Positions 1 through 11,560 of a stretch of 54,617 bases of DNA are shown in pieces. Location of the stretch: the NCBI GenBank assembly GCA_031081715.1, contig JAVHMA010000024.1, positions 1 through 54,617 on the forward strand, written 5' to 3'. A model generated the notes under the pieces. It searched no databases and was not told where the DNA came from. It was given only the letters and a program-made list of their open reading frames with translations. Position 1 is the stretch's first letter. Every line of letters begins with the position of its first letter. A program made the position numbers and the translations under genes. This stretch comes from Armatimonadota bacterium. Its GTDB lineage: Bacteria > Sysuimicrobiota > Sysuimicrobiia > Sysuimicrobiales > Humicultoraceae.

Positions 1-2
1 TG

Positions 3-3628
<3,626 letters not shown>

Positions 3629-3690
3629 GAGAGCGGTGCGCTCGCGCGCCGCCCCATCGTAGGCTTGCGGCGCGCAGGCTGTCAACGCGG

Positions 3691-3696
3691 TATAGT
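3691..3696 (+). promoter_or_regulatory. -10 box placing the transcript start at the next ATG
   Basis: TATAGT ends seven bases before the ATG at 3703, so the predicted transcription start coincides with the start codon. There is no Shine-Dalgarno sequence in the upstream bases, consistent with a leaderless mRNA. No good -35 is visible: TTGCGG is present but 20 bp away. Confidence 0.5.
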
Positions 3697-3702
3697 ACGA
3701 GC

Positions 3703-4035
3703 ATGGCCGCGGGTGAGCCGCCGTTTCTCTACCTCACCACGACCGGGCGCCGAACCGGCCGGCCGCGGCAGATCGAGATCTGGTTCGTGGGTACCGGCGG
3801 ACGGTACTACGTGCTCGCGGAGCGCGGCCGGCGCGCGGGGTGGGTGCGCAACATCCTGCAGGAGCCGCGGGTGACGATCCGGATCGGCAGCCGCGAGGCA
3901 CCGGAGGTCGCGGCGCGCGCGCGCGTCCTCGACCCGGTCGCGGACGCCGACGCCTGGACCGCGGCCCGCCGCCTCGCCGAGACGAAGTATGGGTGGGGCG
4001 ACGGGCTGCCCGTCGAGATCACGCCCCAGCGCTAG
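3703..4035 (+). CDS. Deazaflavin (F420)-dependent nitroreductase-like protein
   Basis: Small (110 aa) single-domain protein of the split-barrel Ddn/nitroreductase family (PF04075 type). The start LYLTTTGRRTGRPRQIEIWF is the family hallmark (T-GR-TG-PR), followed by the YYVLAERG and WVRNILQEPRVTIRIG strands. Known relatives reduce quinones or nitro compounds with F420H2, although some members bind FMN or haem, so the cofactor is inferred only. The gene appears leaderless (see the adjacent -10 box). It converges on a DinB-like gene, with stop codons directly abutting. No F420 biosynthesis gene is in the window to support the cofactor assignment. Confidence 0.8.
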   Translation: MAAGEPPFLYLTTTGRRTGRPRQIEIWFVGTGGRYYVLAERGRRAGWVRNILQEPRVTIRIGSREAPEVAARARVLDPVADADAWTAARRLAETKYGWGDGLPVEITPQR

Positions 4036-4527
4036 TCAGCGCCCGCCATGTTCCGCGTACTGTCGCCGCCGCTTCGCGATCGTGTTCAAATGGTAGTCCA
4101 CGTGTCCCGTGAAGTAGTCGACGATGTACGCGATCGTCTGAGGGCCGGCCTGCGGGTGCATGCCGGTTCGCGTCCAGGCTTCGGGCGGAAGGCGCCGCAG
4201 CATCACCGCGGTCACCTCGCGTACCGTCCGGAGCATGGCGAGCGCGTCGTCGAGCGGCACCGCTAGGTAGTCCATCGCCGCGGCCCACCGCTGCTCGTCG
4301 AACGCCACGAACGCAGCCCCCGGCTCGCCCAGGGCGAAGCGGATGCGCGTGGCCGCCACCAGGTCGGTCTCGGCGACGTGCACGACGTTCTCGTGGATGG
4401 TCCAGTGGCCCGGGCCCGGGGAGAACAGCAACTCGTCCCTGGAGAGTCCAGCCACGGCCTCGGCGAGTCGCCGGGGCCCGAGCGCGTAGCGGCCGATGAG
4501 GTCGGTGATCTCCTCGGGTGTCGGCAT
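4036..4527 (-). CDS. DinB-like four-helix-bundle protein
   Basis: 163-aa protein of the DinB/YfiT metal-dependent superfamily. It carries the helix-1 pattern LIGRYALGPRRLAEAVAGLS, then GHWTIHENVVHVAETD (His in helix 2) and a C-terminal DYFTGHVDYHLNTI with two further His residues. Three His in these positions form the usual divalent-metal site. Members include bacillithiol/mycothiol transferases and stress proteins; nothing here fixes the substrate. Start is the ATG preceded by GGGGAGG at good spacing. It is followed by the DM13 gene upstream on the same strand, with a 115-bp gap in which I see no clear feature. Confidence 0.82.
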   Translation of the reverse strand: MPTPEEITDLIGRYALGPRRLAEAVAGLSRDELLFSPGPGHWTIHENVVHVAETDLVAATRIRFALGEPGAAFVAFDEQRWAAAMDYLAVPLDDALAMLRTVREVTAVMLRRLPPEAWTRTGMHPQAGPQTIAYIVDYFTGHVDYHLNTIAKRRRQYAEHGGR

Positions 4528-4642
4528 TGCCTCCCCTTGGTCGGACGGGATGGAGCGGTGGTTCGGGTCATGCCGCTGCCTTCCTGCCTAAGGAGGCGGA
4601 ACTGCGGTCTTCGGCATACGGCTCGGCATGGCGCACTGACCG

Positions 4643-5131
4643 TCAGTTCGCCGGCGCAAGTGGCGCCACGGCGAAGACGACGTGGAAGGGCTTGCAGTAG
4701 ATCACGACCGCCTTGACGTCGGCGAGCGCAACGCCCCTCGGGAGAGCGTAGTTCTGGCCGCCGACGTTCCCCTTGAGCCTGCCCAGCTCGACGTAGCCCG
4801 CCATCACGTCGGCGCGTGTGCGCGGCGTGGGGTGGGCAGTCAGGATGACGTGCAGGTCCGGCCCGTTCGTCACCTGGAAGGGCTCGAGGCGGAGCACGAG
4901 TCCCTCCCCGACGCGGTAGACGGTCGCCATGCCCGATCCCTTGTGGAAGTCGTCGGCGCCGGCGAACGCGCCCCGCGCGAGCACGGCGCCGGTCGCCACG
5001 CCGCCGGGAGACGGTTCGTCCACGGTCCGGGTGATAAACAGCGGTGAGCCCAGGTACCACGCGACGGGCACGCCGGCTACCACCGCGACTCCGAGCACCA
5101 CCGATGCCCAGCGGGGAATCCGCCTGCGCAT
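4643..5131 (-). CDS. DM13-domain membrane-anchored protein
   Basis: 162 aa. An N-terminal signal/anchor helix (about residues 10-28, Arg-rich before, VVLGVAVVAGVPVAWYLG core) leads into a single DM13 domain (about 45-158). The domain shows GAFAGADDFHKGSGMATVYR, FQVTNGPDLHVILT, LGRLKGNVGGQNYALP and VVIYCKPFHVVFAVAPL. DM13 is proposed to be an extracytoplasmic electron-transfer domain with a near-invariant cysteine; here that Cys lies in VIYCKPF. It lies next to a secreted fasciclin protein on the same strand. A 193-bp gap containing a long palindrome separates the two, so they are probably separate transcripts. Confidence 0.85.
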   Translation of the reverse strand: MRRRIPRWASVVLGVAVVAGVPVAWYLGSPLFITRTVDEPSPGGVATGAVLARGAFAGADDFHKGSGMATVYRVGEGLVLRLEPFQVTNGPDLHVILTAHPTPRTRADVMAGYVELGRLKGNVGGQNYALPRGVALADVKAVVIYCKPFHVVFAVAPLAPAN

Positions 5132-5255
5132 GCTCGCACCTCTCCCGGGGGCTGTCCAGGGTCCTGGAACGCCTGGCCGATCGGGCCCCTCGCGGGTCAG
5201 TCTGCGACCGCTTTGTCAAGATTCCATGAACACGCGACCCCGCGTTCGGCAAGCG

Positions 5256-5293
5256 ACCCGCCGGGCCGGGGCGCTCGCCCCGGCCCGGCGGGT
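5256..5293. terminator. Perfect 18-bp inverted repeat downstream of the fasciclin gene
   Basis: Bases 5256-5273 are the exact reverse complement of 5276-5293, leaving only a CT centre. The arm runs ACCCGCCGGGCCGGGGCG. It lies 32 bp past the fasciclin stop and about 120 bp upstream of the DM13 start. There is no T-tract on either side, so a conventional intrinsic terminator is not certain. A strong RNA hairpin or a DNA cruciform would both be possible. The rest of 5132-5324 shows only an isolated TTGACA on the minus strand without a matching -10. Confidence 0.65.
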
Positions 5294-5324
5294 TCTGCCT
5301 ACGACGACGCCGACGTCGCGACGG

Positions 5325-5873
5325 TTACTTGGGGAGAATCACCGCGTCGATCACGTGGATCACGCCGTTGCTCGCCAGGATGTCGGTGCGGATCACGCGC
5401 GCGTTGTCGACCATCACGGTACCGTCTTTGACCGTGATCGTGATGGCCTGGCCGTTCACGGTACGCGCCGAGCTCATCTTGGTGACGTCGGCGGCCAGCA
5501 CGCGTCCGGCCACGACGTGATAGGTCAGGATGGCGGACAGCTTCTGCCGGTCCCGGAGCAGGGTGTCGAGTGTGCCTGGCGGGAGCTTGGCGAAGGCCTC
5601 GTCCGTCGGCGCGAACACCGTGAAGGGGCCCGGGCCCGAGAGCGTCTGCACGAGACCAGCCGCCTCGACGGCCTTCACGAGCGTCTTGAAGGTGCCGGCG
5701 GCAACCGCGGTCTCCACGATATTCCGGCTCGCCGGCTGACTCTGGGCGACGTAGGTCGGGAACTGAAGTGGCTCGCGGAAGCCCTCGGGCGTCCCTGCGG
5801 CCGCGGCACCGAACGATACGGCCGCCACGAGCAGGAATGCCAGGACCGAGCCGAGCATGGAGCGGTACTTCAT
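5325..5873 (-). CDS. Secreted fasciclin (FAS1) domain protein
   Basis: 182 aa. Signal peptide at residues 1-26 (MKYR, then a hydrophobic core [20 protein letters not shown]), followed by one FAS1 domain with its two conserved blocks: [15 protein letters not shown] (H1) and the C-terminal [12 protein letters not shown] (H2). [15 protein letters not shown] is the family YHV segment. FAS1 proteins mediate adhesion or bind small ligands at the cell surface. The start is the ATG preceded by AAGGAGGGG, rejecting an in-frame extension upstream. Its promoter region is shared with the divergent CarH-like regulator, which suggests co-regulation. Confidence 0.9.
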   Translation of the reverse strand: MKYRSMLGSVLAFLLVAAVSFGAAAAGTPEGFREPLQFPTYVAQSQPASRNIVETAVAAGTFKTLVKAVEAAGLVQTLSGPGPFTVFAPTDEAFAKLPPGTLDTLLRDRQKLSAILTYHVVAGRVLAADVTKMSSARTVNGQAITITVKDGTVMVDNARVIRTDILASNGVIHVIDAVILPK

Positions 5874-5975
5874 GTCATCCCCTCCTTCGGGTAACTGCCG
5901 CTGGTGTCGTTGCCCGGGGTACTGGTTCTCCCGGTGCGTCCCCAGCCTACCCATGCTTGGTGGTGGTATCAATGG

Positions 5976-6019
5976 TTTGTCTAATGTTCGTTTATAATTT
6001 GTTTGACTTGTAAAGTGAA
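5976..6019. promoter_or_regulatory. Tandem 11-bp direct repeats, candidate CarH-type operator
   Basis: Consecutive 11-bp blocks read TTTGTCTAATG (5976), TTCGTTTATAA (5987) and TTTGTTTGACT (5998), with a weaker fourth block TGTAAAGTGAA (6009). The shared core is TTyGTyT at exact helical-turn spacing. CarH tetramers studied in Thermus contact three tandem 11-bp repeats covering the -35 element of their target promoter. Here the third repeat contains the -35 TTGACT of the downstream regulator gene. It is an AT-rich island in an otherwise about 70% GC region. Operator identity is inferred from geometry, not from a consensus match. Confidence 0.6.
5991..6019 (-). promoter_or_regulatory. Divergent promoter for the fasciclin gene
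   Basis: On the minus strand, -35 TTCACT (6019-6014) and -10 TATAAA (5996-5991) are separated by 17 bp. The predicted start near 5984 would give a leader of about 110 nt before the fasciclin ATG. The elements lie inside the 11-bp repeat array, so a repressor bound there would block both directions. Confidence 0.5.
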
Positions 6020-6031
6020 ATGAGCCATACT
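6003..6031 (+). promoter_or_regulatory. Leaderless promoter of the CarH-like gene
   Basis: -35 TTGACT (6003-6008), 17-bp spacer, -10 CATACT (6026-6031). The expected transcript start at 6038-6039 coincides with the GTG start codon. The only GGAGG nearby lies inside the coding sequence, after the GTG. Confidence 0.65.
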
Positions 6032-6038
6032 TTGGTTT

Positions 6039-6977
6039 GTGGAGGAAACCGAATCACGGCGCGCTTCGCAGGAGCCAAAGTACCCGGTCCGGACAGCCGC
6101 CCGCTTGAGCGGTCTGGCGCCGGCCACACTCAGGGCATGGGAAAAGCGTTACGGCGTCCCTGCGCCCGCGCGCACCCCGTCGCGTTACCGTCTCTACTCG
6201 GACGCTGACCTCGGCGAGCTCCGCTGGATGCGGGCACGCGTCGAGGAGGGCATTCCGCCCCGCCAGGCCGCGCGGCTGGCGATCGAGCGCCGGGAGGCCG
6301 GCCTGCCGTTCGACGGCCCGCACACGCTCGAAGCGCCGCGACTCGCCGCCGACCTCAAGGCGTCGTGCCTGGCCTTCGACGAAGACCGGGCGTTGGAGAT
6401 CATCCGCCGGGCCGGCGCGGTGATGCGCCCCACGGAGATCATGCGGTCGGTCGTGCTCGTCGCCGTTGCCGAAATCGGCCGTGACTGGGAAGCGGGCCTC
6501 GTGACCGTGGCGCAGGAGCACTTCGCCAGCCACCTGGCGCGGCGGTTCGGCGATCGCCTCATGGACCTCTACCGGCCGAGCTCCGGGGCCTCCCCGGTGC
6601 TGTGTGCCTGCGCGCCGGGTGAGCAGCACGACCTCGGGTTGCTCGCGGTGGCGATCGAGCTACGCAGCCGCGGCTTCCCTGTGGTGTACCTTGGTGCCGA
6701 CGTCCCGGTCGATGCGGTGCTCGCCAGCGCGGCGTCTACATCGGCCGGGCTTGCCGTGATCGGCTGCACCCTGGACGAGCACCTCGACGCGTACGTGTCA
6801 GCGCCCGAGGCCGTGGCGCGGCTGGAGGCCGCCAGCGGCGCGCCGGTGCTTTGGGCAGGACCTGCTGCGGGCCGCGTCAGCGCGCTGAGCCTGCAGGGGC
6901 ATCGAGCCGAGACCATCGACGCCGCCGTGGCGTACGCTGCCGCCCTGGCCGGGAAACGTTCGACCCCCCGGGCGTAG
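6039..6977 (+). CDS. CarH/LitR-type B12-binding MerR photoregulator
   Basis: 312 aa with three domains. An N-terminal MerR winged helix (about 15-85) contains [21 protein letters not shown] four-helix cap domain (about 100-180) follows. The C-terminal B12-binding Rossmann domain (about 185-300) holds VVYLGADVP. Two signatures of adenosylcobalamin photoreceptors are present: W150-x9-E160-H161 ([12 protein letters not shown]) in the cap, and E195-x-H197-xx-G200 (EQHDLG), whose His is the lower cobalt ligand or the dark/light-switch ligand in CarH. Known CarH proteins repress carotenoid or stress genes in the dark and release DNA on light-driven Co-C cleavage. GTG 6039 is the only possible start after an in-frame TGA at 6021. 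Target genes are inferred to include itself and the fasciclin gene. Confidence 0.88.
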   Translation: MEETESRRASQEPKYPVRTAARLSGLAPATLRAWEKRYGVPAPARTPSRYRLYSDADLGELRWMRARVEEGIPPRQAARLAIERREAGLPFDGPHTLEAPRLAADLKASCLAFDEDRALEIIRRAGAVMRPTEIMRSVVLVAVAEIGRDWEAGLVTVAQEHFASHLARRFGDRLMDLYRPSSGASPVLCACAPGEQHDLGLLAVAIELRSRGFPVVYLGADVPVDAVLASAASTSAGLAVIGCTLDEHLDAYVSAPEAVARLEAASGAPVLWAGPAAGRVSALSLQGHRAETIDAAVAYAAALAGKRSTPRA

Positions 6978-7082
6978 GTCCGCCGCCGCTCCCACGCGAA
7001 TACCCCGCACATAGACGCGCGGACGCCCGCACCCGCGGGGAGCGTCGTGGGATGCCGTCGAACGCGCAGCGGAGGATCGCCG

Positions 7083-7568
7083 ATGCAGACAGTCTTCATC
7101 GACCCGCCCGGCGTGGCTGCGCCCGCCGGCCTGTACTCCCACGTCGCCCGCCTGGACATGGCGGGCGGGACGTTGCTCTTCGTCTCGGGACAGGTCGCGC
7201 TCGATGCCGAAGGCCGCCTGGTCGGCCGGGGTGACGTGGCCGCGCAGGCCGAGCAGGTGTTCGCGAACCTCAAAGCAATCCTCGAGGCCAACGACGCATC
7301 GTTCCGCGACGTGCTCAAGATGAACACCTACATCGTGGACATGACGCAACTGGCCGCGGTGCGGGCGGTCCGCGCGCGCTACTTCGGCGACCACCGGCCG
7401 GCGAGCACGGCCGTGGGGGTGACGCGCCTGGCGCAGGAAGAGTTCCTGATCGAGATCGAGGTCGTCGCAGCACTCGCCGCGCGCCGGCCGCGGAGGGCGC
7501 GGCCGGTCGCTACCGCGCGGTCCGCGATGCCGCGCCGGCGAGCAGGGCGAGCACGTCGTCGCGCGTGA
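7083..7568 (+). CDS. RidA/YjgF family protein with basic C-terminal tail
   Basis: Imine/enamine deaminase family that removes reactive 2-aminoacrylate-type intermediates. The core (residues 1-125) shows LLFVSGQVALDAEGRLVG, a trimer-type LKAILEANDASFRDVLKMNTYIVD and RPASTAVGV with the conserved Arg that binds the carboxylate. The start is ATG 7083 behind GGAGG, which rejects an in-frame extension. The last 35 or so residues are almost all Arg/Ala/Pro and are absent from ordinary RidA (about 125-130 aa). That tail is encoded where the gene overlaps the 3' end of the convergent kinase by 59 bp, so it is probably read-through past a lost stop. Follows the CarH-like gene by 105 bp. Confidence 0.85.
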   Translation: MQTVFIDPPGVAAPAGLYSHVARLDMAGGTLLFVSGQVALDAEGRLVGRGDVAAQAEQVFANLKAILEANDASFRDVLKMNTYIVDMTQLAAVRAVRARYFGDHRPASTAVGVTRLAQEEFLIEIEVVAALAARRPRRARPVATARSAMPRRRAGRARRRA

Positions 7569-8463
7569 CCCAGGCGACGTCGCCCTCGTAGGTCTGGCAG
7601 AGCGCCGCGAGCGCCGCGCCGTACCGCAGGCCCGCGCGCAGGTCGCCGTCCAGCGCGCCCCAGAGCAGGCCCGCCGCGAACGCGTCGCCCCGGCCGATCC
7701 GATCCAGCTCGACGCCCGGCACCGCCCGCACAGCCGCGAGGCCGTCGGCCGCGGCCAGGCAGGCGCCGTCGGTCCCCGCGGTTACCGCCACCGCCCCGCA
7801 CCGCCACCGCGCCCGCGCCGTCTCGGCCTGCGCCGCCGGCGGCCCCTCGAGCCCGAACAGCGCCTGCGCGTCATCGCGCGTCATGACCAGCAGGTCCAAC
7901 TCGCGCAGCATGGGGTCGAGGGTCGCGCGCGCCGCTTCAAGGGACCAGAGTTTGTGCCGGTAGTTGACGTCGAACGACACCCGGCCACCGGAAGCGCGGG
8001 CCTCGCGGATCAGTCGCGCGGCCGCGGCGGCGCACCCGGGCCCCAGCGCCGGGGTGATGCCGGTGACGTGTACCCACCGGGCGGCTCGGGCGTAGTCCCA
8101 GTCGATCGCCTCGGCGTCGATCTCGCTGAACGCCGATCCCGCGCGGTCGTAGTGCACCGCGGTGCCGCGCGGCGTGACGCCGCGCTCCAGGAAGTACAGG
8201 CCGGTGCGGCCCCGCTCGGCCCACACCACCGCGGAGACGTCCACCCCGTGGCGCCGGATCTCCCCGGCGACGCGCCGGCCGAGCGCGTCGTCGGGGAGCC
8301 GCGAGATCCACCCGGTGCGAAACCCCAGCCGTGCCAGCGTGACCGCGACGTTTGCCTCGGCGCCCGCCGCCCGCACCGCGAGCGCGGGCGCCGCTTCCAG
8401 CGATTCGCCCGGTGCCGCCGAGAGGCGGAGCATGGCCTCGCCGAGCGTCACGACGTCCAGCAT
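7510..8463 (-). CDS. PfkB-family sugar kinase, probably 2-keto-3-deoxygluconate kinase
   Basis: Phosphorylates a sugar or sugar acid with ATP; best resemblance is to KDG kinase of the Entner-Doudoroff-type pathways. Visible features: N-terminal TLGEAMLRLS, AAGAEANVAVTLARLGF (PfkB signature 1), FDVNYRHKLW typical of KDG/sugar-acid kinases, and DRIGRGDAFAAGLLWG. The last contains the anion hole and catalytic Asp, with Arg replacing the more usual Ala of GAGD. The ATG at 8463 has GGGAGG upstream; an in-frame extension further upstream is non-homologous. 317 aa, normal length. No KDG aldolase is adjacent, so the exact substrate remains open. Confidence 0.83.
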   Translation of the reverse strand: MLDVVTLGEAMLRLSAAPGESLEAAPALAVRAAGAEANVAVTLARLGFRTGWISRLPDDALGRRVAGEIRRHGVDVSAVVWAERGRTGLYFLERGVTPRGTAVHYDRAGSAFSEIDAEAIDWDYARAARWVHVTGITPALGPGCAAAAARLIREARASGGRVSFDVNYRHKLWSLEAARATLDPMLRELDLLVMTRDDAQALFGLEGPPAAQAETARARWRCGAVAVTAGTDGACLAAADGLAAVRAVPGVELDRIGRGDAFAAGLLWGALDGDLRAGLRYGAALAALCQTYEGDVAWVTRDDVLALLAGAASRTAR

Positions 8464-8486
8464 CGCATCCTCCCGGCCCGCCGCGC

Positions 8487-9941
8487 CTAGCGCCCTATCC
8501 CACGCGCGCCGTACGCCGCCTGGGACAGCATCACTTCGACCGGATCGGGCTCCCAGTGGAGGAAGAGGGTGTTGAACGCCTCGGCCAGGGTGGGATGGCT
8601 GAACACCTGCTCGCGCAGGACCCGGTAGGGAATGCCGGCGGTCATGGCGAGCTGGACCATGCCCATGAGCTCCCCGCCCTCGGCCCCCAGGATCGCGCAC
8701 CCGAGGAGCTCGCCGGACTGCGCGTCCACGACGGCCTTCATGAAGCCCCGTGTCTCCCCGATCTCGATGGCCCGGGCGACGTGCGCCATGGGCAGCTTGG
8801 CGATGCGGATCTCGCGGCCCTGGGCGCGCGCCTGGGTCTCGGTCAGGCCCACGCGGCCGAGCTGGGGATCGGTAAAGATCGTGTAGGGCACCGGGCGGTC
8901 CCCGGTCGTGCGGTCGCCGCCCCTGAGCAGGTTCGTGCGGATGACGCGGAAGTCGTCGTAGGAGATGTGCGTGAATTGGGGCCCCCCTTTGACGTCGCCC
9001 AGGGCCCAGACGCCGGGCGCGGTCGTCTCCAGGCGGGGTGTCACGCGGATGAATCCCTGCGCGTCGGTCGCGATGCCGGCGGCGACCAGGTTGAGGCCGT
9101 CGGTGTTGGGGGTGCGGCCGGTCGCCACGAGCAGGTGCGAGCCGTCGATCGTGCGCTCGCCATCGGGGGTACGCACGGTCAGGCGCACGCCGCCGTCCGA
9201 CCCGCGCGACGCGCGGCGCGCCTGCGCGGCGACCACGACCTCGACGCCTTCCTCGCGTAGGATCGCTGCGATCTCGTCGGCGACATCGGGATCCTCCTGC
9301 GCCAGGAGCCGCGGCTCACGTTGCACGATCGTGACCGCGCCGCCCAGGCGGCGGAAGAGCTGGCCGAGCTCGACGCCGATGTAGCCGCCACCCAGGATGA
9401 TCAGGTGGTCCGGCACGGCCTCGAGGTCCAGGGCCGCGGTCGAGTCGAGGGCGTCCACCTGGTCCAGGCCGTCCAGCGGCGGTCGCGCCGGCCGACACCC
9501 GGCGTTGATGAAGATGCGCTCAGCGGTCATGGCGCGGCCGGCGCCGTCCGGGCCGCGCGCCTCCAGCGTCCTGGGACCCGTGAAGCGAGCGTTCGCCGTG
9601 ACCAGATCCAGGCCCGGGGTGTCGCGCAGGCGGCGCTCACTCCCCTGGCGCCAGCTCGTCACGATGGCGTCCTTGCGCCGCCGCACCGCCGCCCAGTCCA
9701 CGCCGACCGGGCCGGCCTGCACGCCGTACTCCCCGGCGCGCCGGGCGAGCCAGGCCACGCGTGCGCTGGCGAGCAGCGTCTTCGTCGGCGTGCATCCTTC
9801 GTTGATGCAGGTGCCCCCGACCCGTCCGCGCTCGATCAGCGCCGTGCGCAACCCGGCTTCTACCGCCAGGCACTTGGCCAGCGGCACGCCGGCCTGGCCG
9901 GCGCCGATCACGATCGCGTCGTAGTGCTCCACCTCGGGCAT
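8487..9941 (-). CDS. MerA-like FAD-dependent disulfide oxidoreductase
   Basis: 484-aa member of the pyridine-nucleotide disulfide oxidoreductase class I family. FAD motif IGAGQAGVPLAK at the N-terminus, redox-active pair in GGTCINEGCTPTK, NAD(P) motif LGGGYIGVELG, and C-terminal dimer domain with FSHPTLAEAFN (catalytic His/Glu pair). It lacks the N-terminal HMA domain and the C-terminal vicinal Cys pair of true mercuric reductase, and the lipoamide dehydrogenase context is also missing. The natural substrate is therefore unknown. ATG 9941 is chosen because GAGGGAG lies at proper distance; a GTG two codons earlier would sit on the ribosome site. Confidence 0.85.
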   Translation of the reverse strand: MPEVEHYDAIVIGAGQAGVPLAKCLAVEAGLRTALIERGRVGGTCINEGCTPTKTLLASARVAWLARRAGEYGVQAGPVGVDWAAVRRRKDAIVTSWRQGSERRLRDTPGLDLVTANARFTGPRTLEARGPDGAGRAMTAERIFINAGCRPARPPLDGLDQVDALDSTAALDLEAVPDHLIILGGGYIGVELGQLFRRLGGAVTIVQREPRLLAQEDPDVADEIAAILREEGVEVVVAAQARRASRGSDGGVRLTVRTPDGERTIDGSHLLVATGRTPNTDGLNLVAAGIATDAQGFIRVTPRLETTAPGVWALGDVKGGPQFTHISYDDFRVIRTNLLRGGDRTTGDRPVPYTIFTDPQLGRVGLTETQARAQGREIRIAKLPMAHVARAIEIGETRGFMKAVVDAQSGELLGCAILGAEGGELMGMVQLAMTAGIPYRVLREQVFSHPTLAEAFNTLFLHWEPDPVEVMLSQAAYGARGIGR

Positions 9942-9973
9942 GCGCACTCCCTCGTCCCGCTTGCCGCGCGACC

Positions 9974-11560
9974 CTAGTGCACCCGACGGGCGTGTCCTGC
10001 CCAGTAGCGCTCGCGCAGCTGCGCCTTGAGGATCTTGCCCGTGCCGCCCTTGGGCAGGGCGTCGGCGAACTCCACGGTCTTCGGCGCCTTGAAGTGCGCC
10101 AGCCGCTCACGGCAGAATGCGATCAGCGCTTCCTCGGTGGCGGTCGCGCCCGGCTTGAGGACCACCAGGGCCTTGGGGACCTCGCCCCACTGCTCATCCG
10201 GCACCCCCAGGACCGCGCACTCGAAGACCGCGGGATGCGCGTACAGCGTGTTCTCGACCTCGACCGAGGAGATGTTCTCGCCGCCGCTGATGATGATGTC
10301 CTTGGCCCGGTCCACGATCAGGAGATAGCCTTCCTCGTCGATGGTGGCCACATCGCCGGTGTAGAACCAGCCGTCCCGGATTGCCGCGGCCGTCGCCTCC
10401 GGATCGCGCAGGTAGCCGTCCATCACCACGTTGCCGCGCGCGACGATCTCGCCGGCGGTCTTCCCGTCAGGCGGGACGTCGCGGCCCTGCGCGTCCACCA
10501 CCCGCAGCTCCACGCCCACGACCGCATAGCCGGTCATGGCCCGCCGCTCGAGCTCCCGCTCCGGCCCCTCCCCAGCCAGGTGTTGCTTGGGCCAGGCGAG
10601 GGTGAGGACCGGCGAGGTTTCGGTGAGGCCGTAGCCGACCAGGGCTCGGCAGCCCAGGCGCTCCTCGATCGCGCGGATCAGCACCGGCGACGACGGGGCG
10701 CCGCCGACCACCGCGAGGCGGAGGCTGCCGAGGTCGAACTCGCCGCGCGCGGGATGGTGGACGAGCGCGTTGTAGATCGTCGGGACCCCGAGCACCGTGG
10801 TCACGCGCTCCGCCTGGATGAGCCGGAAGACCTCCACGGGGTCGATCTTCCGCAGCATCACGTGGACCCCGCCCGTGGCCGTGATCGTGTGGGGCGAGCC
10901 CCAGCCGTTGACGTGGAACATCGGGACCACGTGGAGCAGCACCATGGCATCGTCGCAGCGCAGCGCGATGATCGCGTTCAGCGCGTGCAGGTAGAGGCTC
11001 CGGTGCGTGAGCACCACGCCCTTGGGCCGCCCGGTCGTGCCGCTGGTGTAGAACAGCTCGGCGGGCGCGTTCTCGTCCACCACCGGGTCGTCGGCCGCCG
11101 GCGCCGCGCGGGCTAGCAGCGCCTCGTAGTCGAGCGTGCCGGCGGGCGGCCGGCCATCGGGCTCGAGCACGACCAGCGCGCGCAGCGAGGTCAGGTCGCC
11201 CCGCATCGCCTCGACCAGCGGCGCGAAGTCGCGGTGGAAGCACAGCACGCGGCAGCCGCCATGTCCCAGGATGTAGGCGATCTCCTGCGGGTGGAGCCGG
11301 ATGTTGATCGGGTTCAGGATCGCGCCGGTCTGGAGTACGCCGTAGTACGCCTCAAGCAGGTGGTGGGTGTTATAGGTCAGGATCGAGACGACCTCGCCCG
11401 GGCGCACGCCCAGGTCGGCCAACGCGCCCGCCAGCCGCCGCGAGCGCTCTCCGAACTCGGCGTAGGTGAACCGCCGGTCGCCGTCGATCACGCCCACCTT
11501 GCGGCCGTAGAGGCGCTCGGCGCGGCGGCGGAACTCCAGGGGCGAGAGCGGCACAATCAT
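9974..11560 (-). CDS. Acyl-CoA synthetase (AMP-forming, fatty-acid type)
   Basis: Adenylates a carboxylic acid and transfers it to CoA. The P-loop-like AMP motif FYTSGTTGRPKGVVLTHRS, VGYGLTETSP, GWFYTGDVATIDEEGYL and the C-terminal hinge DRAKDIIISGGENISS are all present. Catalytic Lys lies in PKGGTGKILKAQLR near the end. 528 aa, full length; the pattern matches medium/long-chain or aryl acid ligases (FadD3/AlkK-like). The start codon overlaps the stop of the upstream phosphoribosyltransferase gene (ATGA), so the two are co-transcribed although metabolically unrelated. Confidence 0.9.
   Translation of the reverse strand: MIVPLSPLEFRRRAERLYGRKVGVIDGDRRFTYAEFGERSRRLAGALADLGVRPGEVVSILTYNTHHLLEAYYGVLQTGAILNPINIRLHPQEIAYILGHGGCRVLCFHRDFAPLVEAMRGDLTSLRALVVLEPDGRPPAGTLDYEALLARAAPAADDPVVDENAPAELFYTSGTTGRPKGVVLTHRSLYLHALNAIIALRCDDAMVLLHVVPMFHVNGWGSPHTITATGGVHVMLRKIDPVEVFRLIQAERVTTVLGVPTIYNALVHHPARGEFDLGSLRLAVVGGAPSSPVLIRAIEERLGCRALVGYGLTETSPVLTLAWPKQHLAGEGPERELERRAMTGYAVVGVELRVVDAQGRDVPPDGKTAGEIVARGNVVMDGYLRDPEATAAAIRDGWFYTGDVATIDEEGYLLIVDRAKDIIISGGENISSVEVENTLYAHPAVFECAVLGVPDEQWGEVPKALVVLKPGATATEEALIAFCRERLAHFKAPKTVEFADALPKGGTGKILKAQLRERYWAGHARRVH

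Noticed and set aside
5191-5219. Minus-strand TTGACA as promoter of the DM13 gene
   Set aside because: No -10-like hexamer lies at suitable spacing; the expected position reads CCCGCG.
5874-6038. Cobalamin riboswitch near the B12-binding regulator
   Set aside because: No B12-box-like sequence is seen; the predicted regulator transcript has no leader to hold one.
8487-9941. Mercuric reductase (mercury resistance)
   Set aside because: It lacks the HMA domain, the C-terminal Cys pair and any merR/merT/merP neighbour; only the generic disulfide-reductase core is seen.
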